Of a stretch of 64,000 nt of DNA, positions 30,465 through 41,624 are shown piece by piece. Location: positions 498,501 to 562,500 of the forward strand of contig OX031071.1 of the NCBI GenBank assembly GCA_943736015.1. Direction: 5' to 3'. The notes under the pieces are model-generated. The model was not told the origin of the DNA and made no database searches. It worked only from the letters and a program-made list of their open reading frames with translations. The DNA is from Tridacna crocea (Eukaryota; Mollusca; Bivalvia; Cardiida; Cardiidae). The first letter of the stretch is position 1. Each line of letters opens with the position of its first letter. Position numbers and translations under genes: made by a program.

Positions 30465-30540
30465 TATATTATATAGGGGAGATTTTTTTTTAAAATATTT
30501 TATCATTTATTTTGGTTATAGAAAGACAAATTCCTGTGTT
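30465..30540 (-). mobile_element. Half copy of the CACAGGAA MITE family
   Basis: TATTTTATCATTTATTTTGG then CAAATTCCTGTG matches the right half of 15095-15243. Confidence 0.65.
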
Positions 30541-30699
30541 TAATGACAGTTTTTTTCTTCGTAACATCTGTTTATTTCTACCGTATAAAACAAAGCCAGT
30601 CATTTGAGAGCCACATTTAGTTTGGCATCTGCAAATGGTGAAAGCTCCAAGGAAAGAATATGTGGTTTTTTTTTTCACAGGCATTGGAAATGGTATGTA

Positions 30700-31239
30700 A
30701 CTCAATTTGTTCTAAAGCCAAACGTAAAACAGCATTTTAGATTCGCAATACGGACGTCCGTTTTTCATGGCAGAGGTTTTTAGCCAGCGCCAATTTCATG
30801 GACCGAGAAATTGCGATTTCATTACTTACTGGTACTTGCTTTTATTTCTTTTTCCTTCTAAGGGTACCGCTTCCGAACATTAGGGTAGGGTACCAGTTAA
30901 AATTGTGAGTTTTGTTTTTTTTCAAAATGGCGGCTTGTCACGTTTTGCCTCGATAGTAGATGTGAGTATACAGGTGTTAACAGTATTTGCGCAGCTTTTG
31001 CATAAAGCCAGAGCATGATAACACACATTTCAATGTCTTAATGCTTTCAGTAATTATGTTGTGGTCAGAACTGATGCCGAGAGTTGACCATTTTCGCTGA
31101 AGTAGGCCTACCTTCGGTATGCGGTCGAAACGTACCCGAACCAAAACGTACACAAAAGGTAAGTCAAAAGTTAATCGTACCCAAAATCAGTCTGACAGTC
31201 TACCCCGATGCTACTTTTATACCCCCCGTAAAACAAATG
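30700..31239 (+). promoter_or_regulatory. Possible CpG-rich promoter stretch, weak
   Basis: TCAAAATGGCGGCTTGTC at about 30923-30940 contains AAAATGGCGGC, a match to the YY1 consensus often seen at transcription starts. The context is less AT-rich than its surroundings. A potential donor AAAAG|GTAAGT follows at 31158. No coding exon is recognised, so this is only a candidate. Confidence 0.25.
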
Positions 31240-31410
31240 TTTTATTTCATAAAATACTTACCTAATATTACAATATGGATTTCCTTTTTGGGTCCGCATA
31301 ATAAACCTTCCGGAAATACGGAAGTAAACAAACTTTGAGCATGCGCAACCTCACTACTTCCGTTTATCCTCGTGCTACTTCAGTTTTCCTTTTTCGGCGA
31401 AACAGTTCGC
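31240..31410 (+). repeat. DIRS left terminal inverted repeat
   Basis: TTTTATTTCATAAAATACTT, ATTACAATATGGATTTCC, CCTTCCGGAAATACGGAAGT, GAGCATGCGCAACCTCACTA and GGCGAAACAGTTCG all recur as reverse complements at 37590-37745. Small indels separate the two near 31285 and 31385. Confidence 0.92.
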
Positions 31411-31494
31411 AACGTTCTTGTGTTAAGACCTTCCGTGTGGTGCCATGTGGCTTTTTTATTTAATTTTGGACTTCATTTTTTTTTTTTTGCATTC

Positions 31495-34291
31495 ATGTCG
31501 GAAGACGGTGAATTCTCGGACGCTGCCAAGCTTTCGGAGCAGGATAGTGACGAGTCAGTGTCACGGTCCGAGACAGTTTTGCACAAAGCAAAACGAAAGA
31601 AAAAGAAATCTAGGTATTCCGAGTTGGAAATGAGATTCAATAAATTGGAATCATTGGTCACAAAGGCCTTTGAAAAGTTTGTACCCGAGACAAACTCGGC
31701 CGGCAGTAGTGGTGTGGATAAAAATTCTCGTCAATCCATGACAGATAGACACGATAGAACAGATACAGTGTCATTATTTGCCGATACAGACAATTTTGAC
31801 TCCTCGGATAATAACGAGGCAGAGAAAGAGAACAGTTTGAGTGACAAAACACAGAAATGTCTCTTTGAAATGTTTGGAGAAGATGCCATGGTCAAGAAAA
31901 AGACTGATAAAGAAGGCATTGTTTTGGATAAATCACAAGTTGAGGTGATTGAGAGCAGTTTCAGGTGTAATGAACCCAATTTCCTCACAGCTTTTTCAGA
32001 AGAGAATGTTGACTTATTTCCGTTAGATGAAGAATTTGAGAAGTTCTTGAAAGTTCCATCATTGGACTCTATAGTTGACTGCTGCTTAGTCAAAAGGTAC
32101 GGCAATAAGGCTTCTTTTGCTAGGAGCAAGCAGTGCTCTCAATAAGGGACCATTTCAGGAATTTTTGTAATTCCATGTTCAAATTTTAGGAATTTTTTTT
32201 AAAAATCAGGAATTTTTTTCCACATCGGTCAATGTGGTCTTGGGCTTATATTTATTTTGATTGTGTTGCGGAATGACCATCCTTATGTTGTGGTTACTGT
32301 AAAGTTTTATCAGGAAGACATGTCCTTAGAATAACTATATAATGGGGGTAAAAATGCATATACTCGTATATCTATAACAACACTGATCATGACATGTGAT
32401 TGGCTGACAATGATTGTCCATAGTAACTTAAGGTGGTACCATTCTCATGGAAAATAGCTATTTCCACGATAACATTATCCTAAAAAAGTTGCTTCAATTG
32501 AAAATGAGTATTATTGTACTAATTTGACCAAGCCACTTTTTCATTTTTATTTTCCTTTTAAGAATTATCACGTATAAATCTAGGGCCACTCTATTCTCAT
32601 TACAAAAGGAAACAATAATTACCTCCCTTTTCTGGAAAAAGAACAAAATATCAACAAATATCTTCAAGATGGACATCAAATAAATTTCTGGTCCACTAGA
32701 AATGTGCAAAAATATAATATCAGTATAAATCCTTATTTATTATCTGATAACAAATTTCATTCCATTTTGCGCTACAAGTGTTAGGATGGTAATAACTGAA
32801 GAATTATAACCATATCCATGTTTCATAATTGTTAAAATGACGTGTTGCACAATAGCCTGTTTCATTCGTCATTTGATTCAAACCAAGTGAACATGCGAAA
32901 CCATCCATCTTGTTTTTTGATGTGCATGAATTTCTTTCAGTTTCCTAATGAATTGTGGAAGACACGTATTTCAGACAGACGCGAATTCCTTCGTAACGAC
33001 GGTCACGTCGCACAATGATTCTTTCAAAAAAAAAATCCTTAAGTACGTTGCATAATTTCCATAAGAAATGCGTAACGAAACTATAATCTGCTGATTTTTT
33101 TAAAATAATTAGTAGATTTATTACATGTAGATCTACTCGATTATTTGAATTTCTTTCATGTTGCATTTTTTCAAACAAACAACATTCCCCGATCTTCGAT
33201 TGCATGCCTCTATTAATTGCATTTATCCATTAATTTCTATCGCTGCAGTCAAATTAAAGACGATTGATTACTAAGCGATCTTAAATTGATGGACCAATTA
33301 AACACGTACCATAATCCGGTCATAAATTGGATAAACAATCGCATATGTGTAATTGTCATCTGTACACTGTAATCTGGATCACCAAAACGCTTTAAAATGG
33401 CTATAGAGGCTCATTGCAAAGCGCCTTCCTTACATTGAATGGACGTTATCGAAGTTTTCCACAAGCGTCAAACCCTTTGTGCATTAAAAAAAAAACGTCC
33501 GGGTTGAAATTCTCGGACGTTTTTGTCATAATATGGACGTTAAAAAAACGTCCGACTTGGAAAATGCCGACGTTTTTTCTAAAAATTTGGACGTAATACA
33601 CGTCGACGTCCGCTTATTGAGAGCACTGAGCAAGGGCAAGGTTCTGTACACTCAACCATGTAAAATGGTGGATAAAATTTGTTTTAAAGGCCAGCATGCT
33701 GCTAGATTGGGTTTGATAATGCAGTGTTATGTTCAACAGAGTCTGGGAAATTTGTTGCAGTTTATTGAATCATCTTCTTTTGAAAAAGATTCTGCTATTA
33801 AGCAAGTAAAAGACATTTTCTCCATGTCCACCAAGGTATTAGATCAATTAGGAAGGACTGGTGCTTTGCATCATATCAGCCGTAGAACTGTTGCTATGAC
33901 AGATACTGGTTTATATGACCAACATGACAGTTTAGAGTTCGCTAATTTGCCATTGTCGGGCGAGGGTGTTTTTGGTCCTCAGTTAGAGACCTTGTTGAAA
34001 GAACGGAAAGAAAAGAAGAAACAAGTCAAGGACTTAGTACCAAATGTGCAGAGACAAAAAAGAAAATTCAGTGGTCAATCAGATTTCAGTAAACGTTTTA
34101 ACAATGAAAAAAGTGCAGATAAGCCAGCATCTGGACAATGGAACAATTTCCGTATCCCTAAAGTGCAGAACAGACCTGCTCAGGAGAGTCGTGGATTTGG
34201 AAGACAGAGAGGTTCTTTTCGGAACTCCAATCCAAGACGTTCAGCAACAAGTACGGGAAAGAGTCAGCTGGAGAGACCAGTTGACAAATGA
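31495..34291 (+). CDS. DIRS ORF1 (gag-like), interrupted by a transposon
   Basis: ATG 31495 (MSEDGEFSD...) is preferred to the upstream ATG at 31372, whose leader is hydrophobic and T-rich because it reads through the terminal repeat side. The N-terminal part is acidic and serine-rich with a KRKKKKSRYSELEMRFNKLE basic/coiled segment. After the insert, the frame continues with ...KGKVLYTQPCKMVDKICFKG, then SLGNLLQFIESSSF and a basic, Q/R-rich C-terminus ending RPVDK before TGA 34289-34291. That tail is typical of nucleic-acid-binding gag. Removing the insert and one target copy (1504 nt) puts both parts in the same frame. Confidence 0.82.
32131..33628. mobile_element. Non-autonomous TIR transposon, 1498 bp, in DIRS gag
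   Basis: CAGTGCTCTCAATAAG at 32131-32146 is perfectly inverted at 33613-33628 (16 of 16). AGCAAG flanks it on both sides (32125-32130 and 33629-33634), a 6-bp target duplication. Subterminal repeats differ at the two ends: AGGAATTTTT three times near 32157-32215 on the left, and (A/T)GGACGTTTTT/ACGTCC motifs several times near 33498-33600 on the right. There is no transposase. CAGTG ends would suit hAT, but the target is 6 bp rather than 8, so I leave the superfamily open. Confidence 0.9.
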
Positions 34292-34307
34292 CAAGGTAAA
34301 CACAATT

Positions 34308-36650
34308 GCAAAGTTTCCGGAGATACCTGTTGGGGGCAGACTGGTTCATTTTCTAAGCGAATGGGAACAAATTACACAGGATCAATGGGTTTTGGACATC
34401 ATAAGGGATGGTTACAAGTTGGAGTTCCAAAAGATACCTCCCTTCAACGGTGTGAAAGCAACCAATGTTCCTGTAAAACAACAAAATCTTTTAAAAGAAG
34501 AAATAAATTTTTTGTTAGAAAAAAATGCAATAGAGATTGGTCCTCCAAGTCAAATTCAAGAAGGTTTTTACAGTACATTTTTTCTCGTTCCAAAGAAAAC
34601 TGGAGGAATGAGACCAGTGATCAATTTAAAACCTCTCAATGTGTATCTCTGAAAACAGCACTTCAAAATGGACACTCTTACAAAGGTGATCAACATGGTA
34701 GAAAAGGGAGATTGGGCGATATCAATCGATCTAAAAGATGCATATCACCATATAATGATATTCAAGGGTCATCGGAAATTTCTGAGGTTTCAATTCCAAG
34801 GAGTGGCTTATCAGTTCCGTTGTCTATGTTTCGGTCCAACGAGTGCCCCGAGAACGTTCGTAAAGGTGATGGCAGTAATTGTCACTCATTTAAGGAAAAA
34901 CGGGCTTCGTTTGGCAAGTTACATAGACAACTGGTTGAATTTAAATCATTTGAGGCAAGATCTTGTCGAAAACAGAGATTTGTTGCTCAGTCTCCTTTAT
35001 CGACTAGGTTTAATGATAAACAAAGAAAAATCCCTTCTAGTTCCTGTGCAGGTTATAACTTATTTGGGAAGTTCATTCGATTTAAAGAAAGGCCTTGTCT
35101 TTCCAACACAGGAGCGTATTTACAGTCTGAGGAGAGCTGTACTAGAATTATTGGGGGGAAACATTACAGCCAGGCAATATTTAGTTGTGTTGGGAATAAT
35201 TGCATCATGTCTGGAGTTAATTCCAAACTCGAGACTGTTTATGAGACCTCTTCAACTCCATTTGTTACAAAATTGGAACCCAGCTCGTCTGCCTTTTTCA
35301 TACCAAATTGCTCTTACGTCACAAGTAGCTCATCATCTGAAATGGTGGTTAGATACTCAGAACATTTCCAAGGGCAGATCTTTAGTCAAACAGGTTTTTT
35401 CACTGACTCTAACCACAGATGCGAGTGACAAATGGGGATGGGGAGGTCACATGAACAATCTAACATGTCAGGGTCAATGGTCCTTAATGGAGAAAATGCT
35501 TCATATCAATTGTCTAGAGATGAAAGCAGTGAAGAACTGTTTACAGCATTTCCAATTGCATATTCAGAATCAAAATGTGTTGATTCATTCAGACAATACG
35601 ACTGTTTGTCAATATATCAATCGTCAGGGGGGAATGAAATCAACACAATTATGCAATCTGACAATGCAGTTGTGGGAATATGCTATAGCTCACAAAGTTA
35701 CTCTGAAAGCGGTTCATATAATGGGGAGCAAAAATATTCTTGCAGACATATTAAGTCGTCAGAGAGTTCTTGCTACGGAGTGGTCTTTGAGCATATCAGT
35801 GGTAGAGAAGTTATTTCAGATTTGGGGAAAGCCAATGATAGATCTTTTTGCCACAATAGAGAACAAGAAAGCACCTCTGTTTTGCTCTTGGATTCATCAT
35901 CAATTGCATGGCAGAACATGTTTGCTTATGCATTTCCCCAGTCCAATTAATTCCCAGAGTACTGAACCACTTTCAGCAGTATCGGTGCACAATGATATTG
36001 ATAGCCCCAATGTGGCCAAGACAACATTGGTATCCACAAATTCTGAAATTTTTAATAGCCTGTCCTGTAAGTCTCCCATGCCAAGTGGATCTGTTATCTC
36101 AGTGCAAGGGGAAAGTGATACTTCCAAATGTAGAGTCTCTACATCTGACTGCATGGCTATTATCGACAGAAAGTTCTCTTCAACAGGTTTTTCAGAAAAA
36201 ACTAGACAGCTATTATCAAAATCATGGAGAAAAGGGACCCAAAAGGATTATAGGAGTAAGTTTAGACAGTTCAATAGCTGGTGTGTTGAACACAAAATTG
36301 ATACCTATTCAGCATCTTTGGTAAATTGTGCAGAGTTCTTGACATTTTTATATGAGAAAGGTCTAAAATATAGAACTATAAATGGGTATAGGTCTATGCT
36401 TTCTTCTGTTTTAGCACCAATTGGGAATATACCAGTTGGTCAACATCCTCATGTAATAAGATTTTTGAAGGGAATTTTCAATGAAAGACCGCCTTTGAAA
36501 AGATTAGTTCCTGAATGGGATCTTCTTGTCATTCTAGGTTGTTTAAAAGAAAAGCCATTTGAACCCCTGAAAGATGCATCATTGAAGTTTCTTACCTGGA
36601 AGACTTGTTTTTTGGTGGCCATAACAACGTTTAGAAGATGTAGCGATTGA
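34308..36650 (+). CDS. DIRS ORF2: reverse transcriptase/RNase H part, broken
   Basis: In frame with 34668-36650, conserved text starts near 34308 (AKFPEIPVGGRL...HFLSEWEQIT). It continues with FYSTFFLVPKKTGGMRPVIN, and a TGA at 34650-34652 interrupts just before KMDTLTKVINMVEKGDW. The RT block holds SIDLKDAYHHIMI, FRCLCFGPTSAPRTFVK and the active-site box YIDN (usual Y-x-DD), so the second catalytic aspartate is Asn. RNase H follows (TTDASDKWGWGG, ...HSDNTTVCQYIN, ...KNILADILSRQ). Between about 35905 and 36190 the conserved methylase-like text jumps to the other two frames and back. Confidence 0.85.
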
Positions 36651-37139
36651 CAAGCTTTGCAGTTAGGTGAAGGTTTAGTAAACGTTCAAAAGCAGGGTGT
36701 CACTTTTATACGAACAGGTTTGTCGAAGTCTGATAGACCCAGTCATATGGGAAGAAACATTTTTGTGCCTCACTTGGAGAAAGATAAGAAGCTGGATCCC
36801 AAGAGAGCTTTGACTTATTATTTAAAAGCAACAGAACAGTTTAGAAATCAGAAGGGTAAGGACATTGTGAAACTGTTTTTGGCTATAAATAAACCTCATC
36901 AACCAGTTTCTTCAATTACTGTGTCTAGATGGCTGATAAGTTTAATAAAATATTGTTATAAAAAATTGAAGAAGTCTCATGGTAAAATCACAGGACATTC
37001 AACTAGAAGTGTAGGACCGTCCTGGGCCTTATTCAAGGGTGCATCTTTACAGCAGGTTTTGGAGGCTGCAGATTGGTCAAGGGAGACCACTTTCACAAGA
37101 CACTATTTGAAACCAGTGAATGTTGATTTCTTTGGTTAG
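36195..37139 (+). CDS. DIRS tyrosine recombinase, split by a TGA
   Basis: The N-terminal SAM-like domain is SSTGFSEKTRQLLSKSWRKG...YRSKFRQFNSWC and FLTFLYEKGLKYRTINGYRS. The first catalytic Arg is in TTFRRCSD, directly followed by TGA 36648-36650 where related elements usually have leucine (SDLQAL-type). The same frame resumes at 36651 and gives the HxxR box GHSTRSVG, the tryptophan of EAADWSRETT and the nucleophile Tyr in RHYL. It ends at TAG 37137-37139. The catalytic set R-HxxR-W-Y is therefore all present on either side of one nonsense codon. The enzyme would insert the circular cDNA without target duplication. Confidence 0.88.
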
Positions 37140-37440
37140 TGGAGGCACACTAGAATCGAAACATTTTTGTTTTTTTCGGCGGACCGCCAAGATAGAAACT
37201 TGGGTTATTTACAGTTTTTGGTGAATATTGTGTATACATTATGCTGTTTCAAGAAGGAAACGCATCTAGATGTTGTAAATAGGAGGGATCATGATTGAGT
37301 ACAGAAATGAAAAAAGACCTTATTTGTTGGGAGAAGGTAATCATTTCTTTTTATTGTTTTAATTCAGTAGTATGTAATCTACATTAGTGAATTAACTAAA
37401 TAATCACTCGCTATTGTTGATACTGCTATGGAATCTACAG

Positions 37441-37545
37441 TAATCCATATTGTAATATTAGGTAAGTATTTTATGAAATAAAAATTTCAAATTTGTTCTC
37501 AAATTATAGTTTTATTAATAAATACTTACCTAATATTACAACTTT
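37441..37545. repeat. DIRS internal complementary region
   Basis: GTAATATTAGGTAAGTATTT...GAAATAAAA is the reverse complement of the element's left tip (31240-31262). The adjoining AAAAATTTCAAATTTGTTCT...CTTACCTAATATTAC is the reverse complement of its right tip (37718-37780). Joining the complements of both tips is the defining DIRS-1 arrangement used in rolling-circle cDNA completion. Confidence 0.92.
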
Positions 37546-37587
37546 CCCTCCCTCCTCCCCTCGTGTTATTTAGTATGTACTTTGGCG

Positions 37588-37780
37588 AACTGTTTCGCCG
37601 AAGGAATACTGAAGTAGCACGAGGATAAACGGAAGTAGTGAGGTTGCGCATGCTCAAAGTTTGTTTACTTCCGTATTTCCGGAAGGTTTATTATGCGGAC
37701 CCGAAAAGGAAATCCATATTGTAATATTAGGTAAGTATTTATTAATAAAACTATAATTTGAGAACAAATTTGAAATTTTT
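37588..37780 (-). repeat. DIRS right terminal inverted repeat
   Basis: GGCGAACTGTTTCGCCGAAG through TCCATATTGTAATATTAGG mirrors the left repeat. The outermost TATTTATTAATAAAACTATAATTTG...AAATTTTT tip is absent from the left repeat but is mirrored in the internal complementary region. Confidence 0.92.
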
Positions 37781-38103
37781 CGGGATATATTGGAATTGGC
37801 CTGTCTGTTCGCGCGTCCATCCATGTGTCCATCTGTGTGCAAATTACTAGCAATTTTGTGTGTAGAACTCCTCCTACAGTTTTCTTTCAATTGTATTGAA
37901 ACTTTGCACGTATACTGATCGGCATATATAGAAGATTTGCAAGATGCAGTTTTCAAGTGTCAACTCTTCCTGGTTGATGATTTATATCCCCTTGAAATTG
38001 ACACTTTTTCCTGTCAAAGCGCTGGTGGGGGTATTAAAGGTGGCCCTTCAGATTTTAGGAAGAAAATTTTACAATAAATACAAAAAAAAAATCATCTTTA
38101 TAC

Positions 38104-39030
38104 CAGGGTTTTCCTTGTCGCACGATTTTGTGCGATTTGACGTACTTTTGAGGAAAATGACCCACATTTTTTTCAGTAATTCGTCGTCGTGGAATAATAA
38201 GAAAATACAATAAGAGGTAATAATGATCGTATATACTTCTTACACTGTTGCATCATGAGCAGATGAAAAATCTTGAGTACAAAGGGAAAAGGGGACAAAG
38301 CACTGGACTGTGTATCAATTTTAGTAAAATACCGTCGGTCTTTAAACGGGTCTGAACTGAACCAGTCGATCTCGAATGAAAACAATATGGCTCTGTCAAA
38401 ATCGATGTCATTCTTGCTGTCTGCTAGGAAGAAGAGCCCTTAAACAAAGAGCAGACAATACTGCGGCTGGTAAGAGCACCCAGAACAATATTTCAAGGTC
38501 TAGAGGCTTTACTGTAAATTAGCTAGAGATACACTGTGTTTTTCGTTGAAAACAGCGATATGAACGCGAGCTGCGTGTTAAAACACAAGAATCGGTCATT
38601 TATCTAATTGGTGAAAATAGTTTATTTTCGGCCGAAACAGATAATCTTTATCAAGAAAAATAACAGACTTCCCACTCTTGCCGACATCAGGCTTTCTTCG
38701 CCATCGAAATAGTCGATTCCTGTGATGAAAAAAAAAATAACCCTTAACTATAGCGAGAGGCTAAACATAAAAAAACACATACTTTCACAAATAGTAGCTT
38801 TTGTTTAAGCGATTTAGCAAATTACATTTTGTTGTGTCCCCCACAAATTCCAAAATGACCCCCATTATTTTTTACTAGGGGAATGACTCCCTATTTTTGT
38901 GGCTCAAGGAAAACCCTGTCCGGATTTTCCTTGACACACGATTTTGTGCGTTTTGACGCACTTTTAAGGAAAATGACCCGCATTTTTTTCAGTAATGCGT
39001 CGTCATGGTGGCTGACGGAAAACCCTAATT
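38104..39030. repeat. Pair of direct repeats and CAGGGTTTTCC ends
   Basis: CAGGGTTTTCC (38104) and its inverse GGAAAACCCTG (38908-38918) bound about 815 bp. The first 100 bp (GCACGATTTTGTGCG, GAGGAAAATGACCC, TTTTTTTCAGTAAT) recur directly at 38937-39003, followed by another GGAAAACCCT. hAT elements often start CAGGG, but I found no 8-bp target duplication. Confidence 0.5.
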
Positions 39031-39326
39031 CATGATGCCTACATAAGCAGTCTAAATGGGTTCAAGCCCAGTTGCAAAAACACATTTTTGTGTTTTTGTC
39101 TTTTTGCATCATGAATTCATAATGTTTGCTTGCTTAAAAGCAAAATCTCTGCCAGTGGAGCAACTTCAAGGCCTTCAGGTTTCTTACGCGTGGTCTTGCA
39201 TGTAACCAACTGTTAACAGAATTTCGATTCTAAAATGTGATTTATGCAACAATTTGCATGAGTGGGAACACTGTGTTTATATTTCATGAAATACCTTGCC
39301 ATGGAAAAGGGGGCTTAATGTGTGAT

Positions 39327-39557
39327 TTAACCCTTTCCCATGATACAACAAACTTTTGGACTAGACCAAATTGAAAGCATTTGTAGACGACAATTCAACT
39401 CTTGCTGAAAAGATGATTTCTGTCTACGATAGGGTAGAAAACATTGTGGGAAAAGGAGAAAATGGTGGTTAACAGCATTTTCTTCTTTTCCCACAATGTT
39501 TTCAAAAGGTTTCTATCTCAGGCCATAAAAACCAGGCATTGTTTGGGAAAGGGTTAA
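39327..39557 (+). mobile_element. Family A MITE, CCCAAAC subtype
   Basis: TTAACCCTTTCCCATGATAC starts at 39327 and TGTTTGGGAAAGGGTTAA ends at 39557. The hairpin core is complete. Confidence 0.92.
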
Positions 39558-39743
39558 TTATGGACCAGTAAGTCAGTTTAGCCGTCCGTCTGCCTGGACA
39601 GAATATCTTCTAAAGTCCTAAATGAACATTTATGAAACTTCATCCATGTCTTCCATAGGATGGTCCAATGATACCATTTCTTTCTGTATAAAATGACGTC
39701 ATGGAAAAAGGAGGCATGATGTATATTTTCTGTATTTGTGTTT

Positions 39744-40210
39744 AGCTCCACTGGCCGAAGGCCAGCGAGCTATTGTCATGGCGTTGTGTCCGTCGTGTGT
39801 CGGTCCGTGCGTCCGTCCGTAAACTTTTTCTTTAAAAAACTTCTCCTTAGAAACTATTGACTAGATTTTTACCAAATTTCACAGGAATATTCTTTAGGTG
39901 GTCTTCTTTCAAATAATTCCTTCAAATAATTGTGTTCCATGAATAATTCTGGTTGCCATGGCAACCAAAGTAAAAAACCTTTAAAAATCTTCTTCTCCCA
40001 AACCGCTAATTGGATAGCATTATTATTTTGCAGGAATGTTCCTTAGGTAGAGGTCTACATAATTCCTTAAAAAAAAAGGATCCGTAAAAAAAACAGGGCT
40101 TTTATGGGAGACTCATTTTCCTTTTATGGTATAAAGTACAATCTTTCAAAAATTTCTGCTCTCAAACTATTCGTTGGATTTCATTGTATTGCAGTTTAGT
40201 TCCTATGGTG
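39744..40210 (+). mobile_element. Tandem-core element fragment (GTCCGTC family)
   Basis: TTAGCTCCACTGGCCGAAGG, GTGTCCGTCGTGTGTCGGTC, then CTGGTTGCCATGGCAACC and two diverged units with CAGGAATATTCTTTAGGTGG / CAGGAATGTTCCTTAGGTAG give it the same plan as 23574 and 29530. The right end is lost. Confidence 0.65.
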
Positions 40211-40211
40211 G

Positions 40212-40430
40212 TAAGTCTTTACCATACAATCCTGACTTTTAACATCCTTAAAGAAGAAGTCTTTGGAAAACACTCTTGGAAAAGGAGAAAATGCTGGTAA
40301 TCAGCATTTTCTCCTTTTCTCTCAGTGTTTTCATCAAGGAGAGAAATCATCATTTCAATGTTTAATTTGTTGTCTGCAAATGCTTTCAGTTGGGTCACAT
40401 CCCAAATTTTGTCGTTTGGTAAAGAGTTAA
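40212..40430 (-). mobile_element. Family A MITE copy
   Basis: GTCTTTACCATACAATCCTG opens it and TTGGTAAAGAGTTAA closes it at 40430. The hairpin core is present. Confidence 0.85.
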
Positions 40431-41093
40431 AGATGGTTGCTTTACATAATCTATAATCCCTTTCATATAACACAAGAGAACCTCTGCACTTTTATTAGTT
40501 CTGTTAAAGGTTTGTTGACCTACTGGTGACCTAGTACAAAGAAGGACAGGCCTTTACTGTTGTGATAAGGCATTTTGTTATCCATTCAAACTGATCCTGC
40601 AACTTAAATAAAACAATTGCCACAATGCATATTTTTTTCTGTATTCTCATGTTTCCCCACCCAAAATGGTTTGTAACAAGACCCTCTTTAACTTTAACCA
40701 GAAGACAAAATTTTTATAACTGGCCATAATTGAAAGATGTTGCAGACAACATAATAAATCTTCAAATTAGTAAAACTTGTATCAAAAAGGGTAGATCTAT
40801 ATTATTGTGTAAAACTAAAAAAATGCAGGTTACTGTTATTTTCTTCTGTTCTCACAATGTTTTTCATAGCTTTTTTTCTTTAGTGACCTAAAATGCAGGA
40901 ATTAATGGTAATTGTTAAAACTTCTCTTCACAGTTACAGAAAAATCAGGCCTGTGGAGCGATACAGGCGCTCAAGCGCCTCTAGTTACTTAATGAAATGC
41001 CATGTTATGATAAAAGGGAACTTTATGTATAATCTCCTTATGGACTGCTTATATATTTTTTATTTGATGAAATGCTGTGCCATGGAAAACGGG
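40431..41093. other. No gene; one decayed family A copy
   Basis: Positions 40688-40920 keep TTTAACCAGAAGACAAAAT and TTCTTCTGTTCTCACAATG of a family A copy. The rest is unassigned. Confidence 0.5.
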
Positions 41094-41364
41094 CCCGCCT
41101 GGGTGGCTCAGTGGTGAGCGCGTCAGACTCATGTCCTGGTTGTTGTGAGTTCGATATCCAGGGTAGGCGAACTTTCTTTCGGGCGTATTATCGCCTCTCA
41201 CCTCTGCTGAGGCATGTGAGAAAAGTAGTTGGTGACTTTGGAAAGAAAGTAATGTAAGTACCAGTGTGAGAAAGCCAGGAAACACATGTGCGTCACCGAC
41301 CGCCATGATATGACCTTAGCTGTTAACGTGGTGTTAAACCCCAATACAAACAACCAACCAAAAA
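41094..41364 (+). mobile_element. tRNA-derived SINE
   Basis: The head GCCTGGGTGGCTCAGTGG (41097-41114) has a 7-nt acceptor strand and a good A box TGGCTCAGTGG. A B-box-like GAGTTCGATATCC is at 41147. The body ends CGCCATGATATGACC...GTTAAACCCCAATACAAAC and a short A-rich tail. Flanks GGAAAACGGG (41084-41093) and GGAAAATGGG (41365-41374) make a 10-bp target duplication with one mismatch. Mobilisation would depend on a partner LINE. Confidence 0.82.
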
Positions 41365-41401
41365 GGAAAATGGGCTGAATGTGTAATTTTATCTTGGACC
41401 A

Positions 41402-41624
41402 TTAACCCATTACCACACAATCCCTACTTTCCCTGAGAAAGTAGCCTTTTGAAAACACTGCGGGAAAAGGAGAAAATGCTGGTAACCAGCATTTTCTCCT
41501 TTTCCCACAGTGTTTTCTCCCCTTCCCAGAACAAATTCCAATTTTTCAGTCACCTTTATTTTGTCATCTGCAAATGCTTTCAATTTGGACCAGTCTAAAA
41601 TTTTCTCGTGTGGTAAAGAGTTAA
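41402..41624 (-). mobile_element. Family A MITE copy
   Basis: TTAACCCATTACCACACAAT starts at 41402 and GTGTGGTAAAGAGTTAA ends at 41624. The core palindrome is very regular. Confidence 0.93.

Larger units (their letters stand above)
31240..37780 (+). mobile_element. DIRS-type retrotransposon (degenerate, with nested insert)
   Basis: The components in order are: left terminal repeat, gag ORF, reverse transcriptase with RNase H, a methylase-like region, tyrosine recombinase, internal complementary region, and inverted right terminal repeat. The tyrosine recombinase in place of a DDE integrase, together with inverted ends, defines DIRS elements. Net of the 1498-bp insert, the element is about 5.0 kb. 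The gag frame is intact apart from the insert. Pol carries two in-frame TGA and several frameshifts, so this copy cannot be autonomous. Confidence 0.92.

Noticed and set aside
34361..35428. 355-codon open frame overlapping DIRS pol
   Set aside because: Shadow frame of the reverse transcriptase. The conserved RT motifs are in the frame of 34308-36650.
35432..35950. 172-codon open frame in the DIRS element
   Set aside because: Mostly an out-of-frame reading of RNase H. Only its last 15 codons match the pol protein, because of a frameshift.
38104..38918. hAT transposon from the CAGGGTTTTCC inverted ends
   Set aside because: No 8-bp target duplication is visible (flanks CTTTATAC and TCCGGATT). 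Kept only as a repeat with low confidence.
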